Source of the DNA: Saliniplasma sp051745305 | GTDB lineage: Archaea > Thermoplasmatota > Thermoplasmata > Halarchaeoplasmatales > Halarchaeoplasmataceae | Direction of reading: 5' to 3' | Assembly: GCA_051745305.1 (NCBI GenBank) | Contig: JBNJDY010000009.1 | Span: forward strand, 1-38,710 | DNA: 38,710 nucleotides | Part shown: positions 7,976 to 17,166 of the stretch, in pieces | Layout of the letters: the number at the start of each line of letters is the position of its first letter | Numbering within the stretch: position 1 is the stretch's first letter | The notes under the pieces: generated by a model | Told to the model about the DNA's origin: nothing | Seen by the model: the letters and a program-made list of their open reading frames with translations, nothing else | Databases searched by the model: none | Made by a program: the position numbers and the translations under genes

Positions 7976-9439
7976 TTATAAAAATGATATCTCTTTTATA
8001 TAGGTTTTTAACTCCATGTACCATCTCGGTCTGGAAAATTCTACGGATACCAAAAGTATCAGACCAAATACTACCAGTGTACTGATGAAAGAGATCATAC
8101 CATCTAAGTACCGTTTTAGGAGAATACCTGAAACTATCATAGCTCCAAGTAGGAAAGCGATCGCAGTTATATCAAGTTGGAAAACGTTGAATTTATGCTC
8201 TTTTTTGGAAAGTGAGATTATTACAAAAAATAATATCAAAAAGGATAGAACAGTTGCTACGGCTGCTCCTTCGATACCCCATATCGGGATCAATATGACG
8301 TTCATAGAGATATTTGAAATTGCGGAGATCCCCATACCTAAAGCGTATTTTATAGTCCTTTCAGAAGCCACGACCGATGCCCCGAGAAGTCTTTCACCGC
8401 TGAACAAAAATATCTCGATGGAAGTTAGGGATAATACCATAGCACCTAGGATATATTCTTCGCCAAAAACTATCAGCAGTATATCTTGGCTGTACAAGAT
8501 TATGAAAATGATCAGAGGTATCGATATGAAAAGTAGGAAGGAGAAAACTTCTCTCAATATAAGTTCTGAGCTTTCACCCTTAGATTCTCTTTCCGAGAAG
8601 GTGGGTAATAGAACAGTACTGATAGGGGCGAACATGCTACCTATCATCAAAGGGATCCCAGCAGCCACAGAATATATACCAACGTCAGATGCTTCTAGAA
8701 AATATCCAATTATCACCCTATCCATAGATTTCATGATCGTCATAAAAGTCATAGTGAATATCAGAGGTAATCCGAATTTAAGGACCTTCTTGGTCACATC
8801 TATTTTTGGGAAGCTGAATAGCTTGAAAGTTTCTTCCGTTTTGAACATGTACATGAGAACTACTATACAGAAAACCGCTGCTATGGATACATGAGAGATG
8901 ACCATATAAACCGCTTTATAGGAGTAGATCATCAATAAGGAAAGGGTTAAGATCAAGATAGCTAGGGGGTGTATCAGTTTGAGGATGTTATATCTCTTAA
9001 AATCCTTAAACCCGCGAAAGTAATCCCTATTGATTATGTTCAGCTGACCGAAGAATATTATGCCGGCTGCCATTAATAAAAAGATCTTCAATCTTTCATC
9101 CTGGAAGACCGAACTAGCTAGATATCCGCTGAGAAGGATTAGACTGATAGATACGATGAAACTTGAGAAAATAGCAACGAAGTATGCAGAATTTACATAA
9201 GAAGAAACTTTTTCCTTATCCTCTTTATATTTTGAGATATACGTCGTTAAAGTTGTGCTCATGGCTACCTGAGCTAGGGGTGCTAGAAGCCCCACAAGTC
9301 CGATAGTTATCGACCAAAGACCCCACTGGTCAGGGCCGAGTAATCTAGGGAATAGTATTCCAGATATTATACCGATGATGCTTACGATGAAATATACACC
9401 GCTGGTGCTGACTATGTCTTTGAATAATTTCTTAGCCAT
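7976..9439 (-). CDS. Oligosaccharide flippase (Wzx/MATE-like)
   Basis: The protein is 487 aa and almost wholly hydrophobic, with about 12-14 predicted membrane helices. It starts with FKDIVSTSGVYFIVSIIGII and GILFPRLLGPDQWGLWSI, the standard opening of polysaccharide-transporter (RfbX/Wzx, MATE-like) proteins, where the G-P-x-x-(W/F)-G-x-(W/Y) motif is well conserved. Such proteins flip lipid-linked glycans across the membrane. It lies between the pyruvyltransferase fusion (43 bases downstream) and a glycosyltransferase (42 bases upstream), so it likely exports the glycan made by this cluster. Whether that is an N-glycan, a capsule or a teichoic-like polymer cannot be told. Confidence 0.93.
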   Translation of the reverse strand: MAKKLFKDIVSTSGVYFIVSIIGIISGILFPRLLGPDQWGLWSITIGLVGLLAPLAQVAMSTTLTTYISKYKEDKEKVSSYVNSAYFVAIFSSFIVSISLILLSGYLASSVFQDERLKIFLLMAAGIIFFGQLNIINRDYFRGFKDFKRYNILKLIHPLAILILTLSLLMIYSYKAVYMVISHVSIAAVFCIVVLMYMFKTEETFKLFSFPKIDVTKKVLKFGLPLIFTMTFMTIMKSMDRVIIGYFLEASDVGIYSVAAGIPLMIGSMFAPISTVLLPTFSERESKGESSELILREVFSFLLFISIPLIIFIILYSQDILLIVFGEEYILGAMVLSLTSIEIFLFSGERLLGASVVASERTIKYALGMGISAISNISMNVILIPIWGIEGAAVATVLSFLILFFVIISLSKKEHKFNVFQLDITAIAFLLGAMIVSGILLKRYLDGMISFISTLVVFGLILLVSVEFSRPRWYMELKTYIKEISFL

Positions 9440-9481
9440 GTTTAACCCATTCGATTTTTATTTCAGAGTGCTTTCTCAAGT

Positions 9482-10345
9482 TCAGATCCCTAGTATGAGT
9501 TTAGATAATACTTTTCTTATTAAATGTTTTATCCCACTCGGCGATAGAAAAAAAGCCCTTTTTAAACGCTGAAAGGCTTTTTCGTTATTGCCATTCAAGT
9601 ATTCCAAGTATCCGATCTCGTAAAGATGTTTAGCATGTAATTTAGGATCGGAGATTATTTGTTCCTTATACTTTTTGTAAAGATATTTTTTAGAGCTAAG
9701 TTTCTTAGAATGATCGCTTGTGATCTGCGCGTCTTCATGTATATAATATTTCACAAGAGCTTCAGGCACAACTTTGAACTTGTATTTCTCAGAGAGTTTT
9801 AGAAAAAGGTCTAATTCTTGAGAAGCCGGTAGTCCTTCAGTAAAACCCCCGACTTCCCTTACACAGCTCTTTTTCAATAGAACAACGGAAGTGCTCCCGA
9901 TCAAATTCTCCCATAATAATTTTCTAAATAGGTCTCCCTCTTCCCGATTCAACTTCTTTGATTTCGGAATGCCGTTTTTGATCTTCACTAAACCTGTATA
10001 AACCCCGCAGTAAGAGGGGCCTACTTTCTCCATCACCTTCACTTGCTTTTCGAGTTTTGTTATTAACCATTCGTCATCATCATCTAGAAACGCAATAAAT
10101 TCGTTCCTGCTTAGTTCGATACCCTTATTCCGGGAACCTCCTCCCCCTAAATTCTTTTGATTCCTGTGGTATCTTATCCGATCGTCCTTAAAGTCATTGA
10201 CCACTTCTTTTGTATCATCTGTAGAATTATCGTCGATTATTATCAACTCGAAGTGTGGATAGGTCTGACTCAATACACTTTTTACAGCTCTTTTGAGCTT
10301 CCTGGACCTATTGTATGTCGGTATTACCACACTTACTTCTCTCAT
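9482..10345 (-). CDS. Family 2 glycosyltransferase
   Basis: This 287-aa protein has a GT-A fold. It opens with SVVIPTYNRSRKLKRAVKSV (residues 5-24), then IIIDDNSTDDT (35-45), the nucleotide-binding part, and FIAFLDDDDEW (83-93), where the acidic DxD motif binds metal and UDP-sugar. The region GGFTEGLPASQELDLFLKLS matches the acceptor-side ED/ELDL motif of GT2 enzymes. It has no membrane segment, so it acts at the cytoplasmic face. Its ATG overlaps the stop of the upstream GT4 gene (ATGA), indicating translational coupling. Sugar specificity is unknown. Confidence 0.93.
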   Translation of the reverse strand: MREVSVVIPTYNRSRKLKRAVKSVLSQTYPHFELIIIDDNSTDDTKEVVNDFKDDRIRYHRNQKNLGGGGSRNKGIELSRNEFIAFLDDDDEWLITKLEKQVKVMEKVGPSYCGVYTGLVKIKNGIPKSKKLNREEGDLFRKLLWENLIGSTSVVLLKKSCVREVGGFTEGLPASQELDLFLKLSEKYKFKVVPEALVKYYIHEDAQITSDHSKKLSSKKYLYKKYKEQIISDPKLHAKHLYEIGYLEYLNGNNEKAFQRLKRAFFLSPSGIKHLIRKVLSKLILGI

Positions 10346-11466
10346 TCGCTTTCGACCACCTTCTCCAATAACTCGGCTTTCTTTGAAAGAACTGAATCTT
10401 GGTTGAACTTCTGGATGTATTTTCTGTTGAACTTTCCCATTTTCTCTCTAAGTTCAGCATCATTCAACAATCTTACTAATGAATTTTGTAATCCTGATAC
10501 ATTTTTTGCACGGACTATCAAACCTCCTTTTTCATGCTTCACCAACTCGGGGTTGCCTCCAACATCTGTAGCGATAACCGGTAATCCACAGGCCATGGCC
10601 TCCATTATGACGTTCGACAATCCTTCTGAAAGGCTTGGCAGTACGAAGATATCTGAATTTTGGTAATGATGGATAAGTTCTGAATGTTCAACTTCACCGA
10701 TAAAATTGACGTCCTCATCCATCCTTTCTTTATGAACCAATTCTTTTAATTCATCTTTTAAATCTCCGCCTCCGATTATCAAAAGCTTGACGTTATCATA
10801 TACCTTTTTCACATATGAGAAAGCTTTGATGAGATGATCTAACCCTTTTAACTCATGGAGTCTACCAACGTACAGTACCTTTACTTTTTCAGATGTTGTA
10901 GTGTAGGATGATTTCGGTTCGAACTTTTTCGTATCGATTCCTTTACTGGGTAATATCGCAGTATCAGATGTTGGTTCCAAATCAAGGGCTTTTTTACGCA
11001 TGTCTTCGGACCGGATTATGTTCGCTGTAGAGTTTTTCAGTATCATTTTTTTTGCTGCTCTTCTCCAACTTGAATTTTTTAAAAGCAGATCAGAGCCCCG
11101 CCATTCACTTACAGCGGGTATGCCAAATAATTTTGAAAAAAACACGCCTGAAAGAAAGGTGGATAAAAGTTGCCCAGCACCTACGCACAGAACCAAATCA
11201 GGCTTGATTTTGTTTATTTTTTTCAACGCAGCTGGTAAGAACGTAAAGTTCCTTACGATGAACGAACCTATAGATTCCTTGGAATCACCTATATCTGAAC
11301 CTAATGGTATATGGGTAAACTTATCATCGGGAATTTTTTTACCGTGGTGAGATAGGAGAAAAACAGAGTGTCCTCTCTCTGAAAGATATCGAGCGTTTAT
11401 AATCAAGTCTATGTTGAAGTTCAATATATCTTCTGGAAGTTCATCGGTTATCATCAATATCTTCAT
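10342..11466 (-). CDS. Family 4 glycosyltransferase
   Basis: The product is 374 aa with a GT-B fold. The C-terminal nucleotide-sugar domain shows VLYVGRLHELKGLDHLIKAF (near residue 200) and the GT4 EX7E motif in PSLSEGLSNVIMEAMACGLP (near 290), followed by ATDVGGNPELV. The N-terminal half has the acceptor domain, with short hydrophobic patches (LVLCVGAGQLLSTFLSGV) that may touch the membrane. It is in the glycan operon, overlapping the GT2 gene downstream by four bases and 47 bases from the next GT4 upstream. Donor and acceptor cannot be predicted. Confidence 0.93.
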   Translation of the reverse strand: MKILMITDELPEDILNFNIDLIINARYLSERGHSVFLLSHHGKKIPDDKFTHIPLGSDIGDSKESIGSFIVRNFTFLPAALKKINKIKPDLVLCVGAGQLLSTFLSGVFFSKLFGIPAVSEWRGSDLLLKNSSWRRAAKKMILKNSTANIIRSEDMRKKALDLEPTSDTAILPSKGIDTKKFEPKSSYTTTSEKVKVLYVGRLHELKGLDHLIKAFSYVKKVYDNVKLLIIGGGDLKDELKELVHKERMDEDVNFIGEVEHSELIHHYQNSDIFVLPSLSEGLSNVIMEAMACGLPVIATDVGGNPELVKHEKGGLIVRAKNVSGLQNSLVRLLNDAELREKMGKFNRKYIQKFNQDSVLSKKAELLEKVVESE

Positions 11467-11513
11467 ATTCTGCCTCTCACAGCCAAGATAGATGTTTTAA
11501 CTAAACACACCTT

Positions 11514-12776
11514 TTAAATCTTCATCTTGTACGTTTCAACTATCTTATCCAATATCTTATCTTTAGATAAATTTTTTCTATAATATTTTTTCATATTCTT
11601 ACTCATAGATTTTCTTTTTTCATCTCTTTCTATGATGTACTCAAGCTTCTTTCTTAGATCACCTACCTCTGGTTTAACCAGTAAACCGTTATATCCATGC
11701 TTGACCACTTCTGGACTACCACCAACGTCCGTAGCGACAATCGGTTTTCCGAAATAGGCACTTTCCAAAAGTACTCTAGACAGTGGTTCAGGCCATACCG
11801 AAGGTACAACGATCACGTCAGATTGTCCGTAAATTGAGTGTATAAGTTGATGATCAACTTTCCCTAAAAACGTAATGTTCGAATTCGAGCTAGCCATCCT
11901 CTCCAACTTTTTCCTTTCAGGACCGTCACCCACGATGATAAGATTGGCAGTTGCTTCTAACTCATTAAAGGCTTTGATAATCAGATCAACACCCTTTATC
12001 TTACCCAACTGTCCTATATAGGAAACATTCACACCTTCTTTTGGTAAATCCAGTTTTTTATCAGATATATCTATATCTGGCATGTTCACTACTTTTGATA
12101 TGTCCTGACTGAGCACCCCTTCTTTGATCAGCAATCCGTTTATAAACCCACTAAGACTGAAAAAGTGGTCTACCTCCTGCAAACTCTTTTTTCTTTTCAG
12201 GTAATCAATGTAAATTGCTAACCAAAATACTGGATTATATTTCAAAAAGGAACTGAGTTCGTAGCCCCCAACGTAATCTGAATTTGTTATACAGCCCATG
12301 AATTTTATCGGAGCACATCCTTCACATACCCTTTTTTCTTTGTAAAATAGATTGCCTTTTGGACAGAAATTAATATAGGAGTTGATCGTCGCAAAACTCG
12401 GTTTATTCACTTTAACGATGCTGGTGATGTTAAAGAAGTGCACTAGATCGAATTTGTTTACGATCTTTGCGAGTTCTTTTTTGACGCTCCTTTTAAAGAA
12501 TAACCGTCTCTGTAGGTTGTCTTTTAATGTGCTGCGGCTCCCTCCGGTTTTTAACCTTCGTAAAATTTTAACTTCATTTTTCACAACCGACTCATCTACC
12601 CCTTCAATTTTAGAGGTCAGAACGGTGACATCGATACCTTCTCTTTTCGCCAACTCCTTAGAAAAGAGTTCGCACGATATCTCACCTCCCCCGTAACTCT
12701 GGGGCGGATACGATTCTGTAACTATCAATATCTCCAGATTTTCTTCTCTCCGATTTTCACCATCATGTCTATTCAT
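11514..12776 (-). CDS. Family 4 glycosyltransferase with Cys cluster
   Basis: This is a second GT4 enzyme, 420 aa. It opens with ILIVTESYPPQSYGGGEISCE (from residue 16), the G-rich loop typical of family members that use a lipid-linked acceptor, and has VSYIGQLGKIKGVDLIIKAF and the EX7E region PSVWPEPLSRVLLESAYFGKP. It contains four cysteines in CPKGNLF...CEGC...C (138, 151, 154, 162), seen in a subset of GT4 proteins, where they may bind metal or form a cluster; their function is unknown to me. Its ATG overlaps the aminotransferase stop (ATGA), so the glycan genes are probably translated from a message that starts with the aminotransferase. Confidence 0.92.
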   Translation of the reverse strand: MNRHDGENRREENLEILIVTESYPPQSYGGGEISCELFSKELAKREGIDVTVLTSKIEGVDESVVKNEVKILRRLKTGGSRSTLKDNLQRRLFFKRSVKKELAKIVNKFDLVHFFNITSIVKVNKPSFATINSYINFCPKGNLFYKEKRVCEGCAPIKFMGCITNSDYVGGYELSSFLKYNPVFWLAIYIDYLKRKKSLQEVDHFFSLSGFINGLLIKEGVLSQDISKVVNMPDIDISDKKLDLPKEGVNVSYIGQLGKIKGVDLIIKAFNELEATANLIIVGDGPERKKLERMASSNSNITFLGKVDHQLIHSIYGQSDVIVVPSVWPEPLSRVLLESAYFGKPIVATDVGGSPEVVKHGYNGLLVKPEVGDLRKKLEYIIERDEKRKSMSKNMKKYYRKNLSKDKILDKIVETYKMKI

Positions 12777-13900
12777 GATATTTCTTTAACAACTTCTTCC
12801 AGTATGTCCATTCCCTTATTGATATTCTCAGTTGAATTAGCATACGAAAATCTAAGGTGCCCTTCACCAGTAGGTCCAAAGGCGCTTCCAGGTGTAGCGA
12901 GAAGTCCTTTTTCTAGTATCCTCATGGCTAGTTCTTTTGAACTGATATCGTAGTCGAAGGATGGAAAGACATAGAACGCACCTCTAGGTTTCAAACATTC
13001 GATGCCAGGTATATTATTCAATCTTTCAACGATGGTATCCCTACGGTCTTTAAATCTAGCATTCATCTCTTCAACAAAATCTAATCTGTTCCTTAAAGCA
13101 TACAGAACAGCGTGCTGTGTTGGAGTCGGTGGACAGGCTACGTTGTAGTAATGGATCTTGCCTATCTGCTCGGCCCAGTCTTTTTTAGTAGCTAGATAAC
13201 CTATCCTCCATCCTGTCATGGCGAACGTTTTCGAGAAAGAGTTGATGGTGATAACATTTTCATAATCTCCCATAAACGATTCGTATTCCCCTTCGTATAT
13301 CATCATCTCATAGACTTCATCAGAGAAGATCATAAGGTCGTTATCCTCAGCCCATTCTATAATCTTTTTCACTTCTTTTTTAGGAAACACTCCTCCAGTA
13401 GGGTTACCGGGTGAATTCAATATGATACCTTTCGTTTTGTCGGTCCTTCTTTCTTCCAATTCATCGATTTGGGGTATGAAATCATATTCTTGTTCTACTG
13501 GATAGGGTAAGGGTTTTCCTCCAGATATTTTAACTTGAGGTTCGTACAGTACGAAACCCGGTTCTGGATACAACACTTCAACACCGTCGTGAATAGTGGT
13601 TTCTAAAGCTATCTTTAAGGCTTGAGTTGCCCCAACGGTTACCAATACATTCTCTTTTGTGATATCCGGTCTATACTTTGTAAGATGTTTAGCGATCTCT
13701 TCTCTTAGAGTAGGTAGACCATAAGTGGAGCCGTAACCGTTATTTCCTTCAACCATGGCAGTATTATAAGCCTCTATAATATCTTCAGGTGGTTGAAAAT
13801 CAGGCTGACCCAAGCCTAAATTTATGGTATTCTCATCAGCCATTTCGAACATCTTTCTTATCCCACTAAGTTCGATTTCTCGGATCCTTTTTGGTATCAT
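12773..13900 (-). CDS. PLP-dependent aminotransferase, class I (AspC-like)
   Basis: This is a fold-type I aminotransferase of 375 aa. The residues that hold PLP are visible: NPTGG (166-170), D194 and Y197 in FSDEVYE, the Schiff-base Lys224 in SFSKTFAMTGWR, and the substrate-carboxylate Arg in HLRFSYA near the C-terminus. It resembles archaeal aspartate/broad-specificity aminotransferases that swap amino groups between an amino acid and 2-oxoglutarate. A TATA-like ATTTTAAC in the 47-bp upstream gap suggests its own promoter. It overlaps the glycosyltransferase gene downstream, so it may be either a housekeeping gene whose promoter drives the glycan genes or part of their pathway. Exact substrate uncertain. 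Confidence 0.92.
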   Translation of the reverse strand: MIPKRIREIELSGIRKMFEMADENTINLGLGQPDFQPPEDIIEAYNTAMVEGNNGYGSTYGLPTLREEIAKHLTKYRPDITKENVLVTVGATQALKIALETTIHDGVEVLYPEPGFVLYEPQVKISGGKPLPYPVEQEYDFIPQIDELEERRTDKTKGIILNSPGNPTGGVFPKKEVKKIIEWAEDNDLMIFSDEVYEMMIYEGEYESFMGDYENVITINSFSKTFAMTGWRIGYLATKKDWAEQIGKIHYYNVACPPTPTQHAVLYALRNRLDFVEEMNARFKDRRDTIVERLNNIPGIECLKPRGAFYVFPSFDYDISSKELAMRILEKGLLATPGSAFGPTGEGHLRFSYANSTENINKGMDILEEVVKEIS

Positions 13901-13947
13901 GGTATCTTATCCTTATAGATTAGATGTTAAAATACTATCGGTTTTAT

Positions 13948-14913
13948 TCATAGGTCCTCCTTATTAACAACATAATCTGATCCTCTACCTTCCACGATAT
14001 TGATCAGGTTCTCCACAGCCATCTTCGCCATGCCGTTCCTAGCACGATGAGAGGCGCTTCCTAGATGTGGTGTTAAAACGACGTTGTTAAGAGTGTAATA
14101 GTCCGGATTTGCTCCGTAAGGTTCATCTGAATACACGTCGATCCCAGCACCCGCTATTTTTTCAGATCTGAGTGCTTCTATCAACGCTTCTTCCACCACC
14201 ACTTCTCCCCTAGAGGTGTTTATCAAAAAGGTAGATTCTTTCATCATCTTCAGTTCATTCCAACTGATCATACCTTTTGTTTCATCTGTTAATGGAACGT
14301 GTAGAGAGACTATATCTGATTCCTTCAACAAGGTTTCTAAACCAACTTTTTCGGCCCCTAGTTCTTCTTCAACTTCTTTCTTCCTGGAACGATTGTGATA
14401 TAGAATATCCATATCGAAACCCAAAGATCTTCTTGCCACGGCACTTCCGATCTTTCCCATACCTATAATTCCTAAAGTTTTACCGTAAACCTCACTCCCC
14501 ACCATCAGTGTAGGATCCCATCCCTGGAATTTATCATTCCTGACAAATTTGTCCCCCTGTGCTATCTTTCTAGAAGTGGCGAGTATCAAACCCCATGCTA
14601 GATCAGCGGTGGCATCGGTGAGTATCCCCGGAGTGTTAGTTACAGGTATACCACGACTGCTAGCTGCTTCAATATCTATGTTATCGTATCCCACGGCAAA
14701 GTTAGATATCACTTTCAAATTTTTTCCGGCTTCGATTACATCCTCATCGATCATGTCAGTGAGGAAACATAAGAGAGCATCTTTTCCCTTAACCATCTCG
14801 ATGAGTTCATCTTTCTTTAATATCTTATCGGATTCATTTATCTTTACTTCATACTTCTCTTTTAACCTTCCTACAGCATCCCCAGGCATCTTCCTTGTTA
14901 TCAAGACTTTCAT
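13948..14913 (-). CDS. D-2-hydroxyacid dehydrogenase (glyoxylate/hydroxypyruvate reductase type)
   Basis: The 321-aa protein has the full set of family residues: the NAD(P)-binding GMGKIG (151-156), catalytic Arg235 in INTSRGEVV, Glu264 in DVYSDEP, and His283 in LTPHLGSAS. It also shows FAVGYDNID (72-80), the conserved substrate-domain loop. The length and the DEP motif fit glyoxylate/hydroxypyruvate reductases, though related enzymes use other 2-oxoacids. It would act in the cytoplasm, interconverting a 2-oxoacid and a D-2-hydroxyacid. A GGTGAG ribosome site lies 4 bases before the ATG, and a TATA-like TTTAAA lies further upstream in the gap shared with the divergent aminopeptidase gene. Confidence 0.93.
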   Translation of the reverse strand: MKVLITRKMPGDAVGRLKEKYEVKINESDKILKKDELIEMVKGKDALLCFLTDMIDEDVIEAGKNLKVISNFAVGYDNIDIEAASSRGIPVTNTPGILTDATADLAWGLILATSRKIAQGDKFVRNDKFQGWDPTLMVGSEVYGKTLGIIGMGKIGSAVARRSLGFDMDILYHNRSRKKEVEEELGAEKVGLETLLKESDIVSLHVPLTDETKGMISWNELKMMKESTFLINTSRGEVVVEEALIEALRSEKIAGAGIDVYSDEPYGANPDYYTLNNVVLTPHLGSASHRARNGMAKMAVENLINIVEGRGSDYVVNKEDL

Positions 14914-15049
14914 TTTCTCACCATTTAAGAATCGAATCCATCATATTACTATTTTGGGTTTGCATTGTTTTTAAACTGTTAAAATCGGCATAAATGTTTT
15001 AAATAATCAATCAATTGTATATTTGTACAAGTATCTACGGAGGATAAAG

Positions 15050-16060
15050 ATGTCATTAGAGAAAGCTGCTAAAACAGCTATTGAAACGTGTATGGGAGTT
15101 CGAAAGGGTGAAGATGTAGTGATAATTTCAGATCGTCCAACTTTAAGTATAGGGAAGGAACTGAGAAAAGCTGCATTAGATGCCACAAACGGAGTAAGAT
15201 TCTTCAATCTAGATATATATGGTGAGCGGCCGCTAAATTATTTTCCGAGGGCTATCAAAAAAGCGGCAACAAAAGCAGATGTAACGTTCTGGACTGCTCA
15301 CTCATATGAAGGTGAATTGGAAACTACTAGAAGACCATTCATAGAAGCTGCATTGGTGGGTGGTCGTCATGCCCACATGGTCGATATAACCGAGCAGGTC
15401 ATGGAAGATGCGGTTGCTGTTGATTATGAAGTTCTAGATGAAGTCACGCATAAGTTAACAGATATGCTAAAAAAGACCAAAAAGGTAAGAGTGACCAATC
15501 CCCAGGGAACAGATATCAAGGTCAAATTTAACGACAGGTGGAAGTGGGTTCCATCTACCGGAATCTGCCATCTACCGGGACATTGGCACAATCTTCCTGG
15601 GAGTGAAGTGTACACCGCCCCATGGATGATGGAGGGAACTATAGTAGTTGACGGTATCTTAGGTGAGTATTTCAGTAATATGTTTTCCCATGAGGACCTA
15701 CAGGAAACACCTTTAACCGTTCGAGTGGAAAACAAAGAAAGACCACGTTTTGTAGATCTAGAGTGTGAGAACGAGGAAATAACTGAAGAAGTAAAGAAGT
15801 ATCTTTCATTGAATGAAAATTCCTCTAGAGTCGGTGAATTAGGTTTAGGTACGAATGTTTTCTTAGATAAGATCAGCGGTAACACGTTACAGGACGAGAA
15901 ATTCCCAGGTGTTCACGTAGCCTTTGGAGATCCCATGGCGAGTGAAACGGAAGCCGATTGGTCCTGTCCAGAACATTTGGACATGATACTAACGAAATGT
16001 AACGTGTGGTTCGATGACGAAAAGATCATGGAAGATGGAGAATATCTCATCGATTATTGA
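15050..16060 (+). CDS. M29-type metallo-aminopeptidase (AmpS/aminopeptidase T family)
   Basis: This 336-residue protein belongs to the short archaeal branch of aminopeptidase T (COG2309). Likely metal ligands are visible in the usual order: Glu in NLPGSEVYTAP, Glu in VGELGLGTN, His in GVHVAFGDP, and His/Asp in CPEHLDMIL. It would remove N-terminal residues from peptides, using two divalent metals. The start is placed at ATG 15050 because GGAGG (15039-15043) lies 6 bases before it; an in-frame TTG at 15023 lies upstream of that ribosome site and is unlikely. A TATA-like TTTTAAATAA around 14997-15006 sits about 48 bp before the ATG. It heads a run of amino-acid genes. Confidence 0.85.
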   Translation: MSLEKAAKTAIETCMGVRKGEDVVIISDRPTLSIGKELRKAALDATNGVRFFNLDIYGERPLNYFPRAIKKAATKADVTFWTAHSYEGELETTRRPFIEAALVGGRHAHMVDITEQVMEDAVAVDYEVLDEVTHKLTDMLKKTKKVRVTNPQGTDIKVKFNDRWKWVPSTGICHLPGHWHNLPGSEVYTAPWMMEGTIVVDGILGEYFSNMFSHEDLQETPLTVRVENKERPRFVDLECENEEITEEVKKYLSLNENSSRVGELGLGTNVFLDKISGNTLQDEKFPGVHVAFGDPMASETEADWSCPEHLDMILTKCNVWFDDEKIMEDGEYLIDY

Positions 16061-16140
16061 AAGAACATATCGATAGTAGCATCGTTCTCGAAAACATTAA
16101 GTATTTTCTACCAATCTATATCAGAATAGGTAGTGAAAAG

Positions 16141-17166
16141 ATGAAATTTAAATTAGCTTTTATAGGATTCGGAGTGGTTGGTCAGGGTCTTGCTGAGATA
16201 CTAGAAGATAAGGATTTTCATAAGAGATACGATTTTGATTATGAAGTCGTAGCGATCTCTGATATGAAATTAGGTTCCATATATGATCCAAAGGGTCTGG
16301 ATATGACTGAAGTTTTGGATCTCGTTGAAAACGGAGGAAATCTTGAAGAATATCCCGCAGCTGAAAAAGGTTGGGGCCCCATAGAAACCATCGAGAAAAG
16401 TAATGCTAACACGGTCATAGAAGTTACTTACACGAATATGAAAACAGGAGGTCCGGCTTTAGAACATGTAAGGACCGCTTTAAAAGAGGGAAAACACGTT
16501 GTAAGCACTAATAAAGGGCCGGTAGCCAACGAAGCTAAAGGGTTGTTAGAGCTTGCAGAAGAGAACGGAGTCCATTACATGTTCGAAGGTACTGTATTGA
16601 GTGGTACGCCGGCTATAAACCTGGCACTGATGACTCTTAATGGATGTGAAATCAAAGAGATAAAGGGCATCGTCAACGGCACTACGAATTACATACTGAC
16701 TAAGATGGAAGAGGGTATGGAATATGAAGATGCCCTTAAAAAAGCACAGGAATTGGGTTATGCCGAAGCCGATCCAACGGGAGATGTTGAGGGTGTAGAT
16801 GCTCAGGGTAAGATCGAAATTCTATCTAATACCATTATGGGTGCCGATATCCAACTAGAAGATGTTTCCAGAGAGGGTATAACCAAATTAACACTTTCAG
16901 ATATCGAAGAAGCGAAAAAGGAAGGATACAGGTGGAAATTGGTGGGCAGTACTAAAAGGACTGAAAATGGTGTAGATGCAAAAGTATCACCTGAGAAACT
17001 ACCTTTAGACCATCCATTGGCCAACGTTATGGGACCTACGAACGCTTTGACTTATACTACTGATTATCTTGGTGAAGTTACTATGATCGGTCCAGGCGCC
17101 GGAAAGAAGGAAACGGGTTTCGCACTACTTGTAGACCTGCTTTTTATCAATAAAATGGAGAAGTGA
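16141..17166 (+). CDS. hom: Homoserine dehydrogenase
   Basis: This enzyme reduces aspartate semialdehyde to homoserine on the way to threonine and methionine. The product is 341 aa with the N-terminal Rossmann motif AFIGFGVVGQGLAEIL and the catalytic-domain signature GTVLSGTPAINL...IKGIVNGTTNYILTKM, then ELGYAEADPTGDVEGVDAQGK. There is no C-terminal ACT domain, so threonine feedback of the usual kind is not expected. The start is the ATG at 16141, preceded by AGGTAGTGA; the open frame extends upstream from a TTG but that part is unlike the family. The 80-bp gap to the aminopeptidase includes an AT-rich CTATATC that could be a promoter. Its stop overlaps the AOR start (TGATG). Confidence 0.93.
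   Translation: MKFKLAFIGFGVVGQGLAEILEDKDFHKRYDFDYEVVAISDMKLGSIYDPKGLDMTEVLDLVENGGNLEEYPAAEKGWGPIETIEKSNANTVIEVTYTNMKTGGPALEHVRTALKEGKHVVSTNKGPVANEAKGLLELAEENGVHYMFEGTVLSGTPAINLALMTLNGCEIKEIKGIVNGTTNYILTKMEEGMEYEDALKKAQELGYAEADPTGDVEGVDAQGKIEILSNTIMGADIQLEDVSREGITKLTLSDIEEAKKEGYRWKLVGSTKRTENGVDAKVSPEKLPLDHPLANVMGPTNALTYTTDYLGEVTMIGPGAGKKETGFALLVDLLFINKMEK

Noticed and set aside
8016..8894. Long open frame of 292 codons on the plus strand within the flippase gene
   Set aside because: It is antisense to a clearly coding flippase with family motifs; its translation is low in complexity, rich in Ser, Ile and Lys, and matches nothing I know.
5464..13900. Glycan cluster as a recent genomic island
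   Set aside because: No transposase, integrase, tRNA junction or clear base-composition change is visible at its borders, and it joins housekeeping genes through overlapping codons.
15023..15049. TTG start giving the aminopeptidase nine extra residues
   Set aside because: The added codons contain the GGAGG ribosome site itself; ATG 15050 is better placed.
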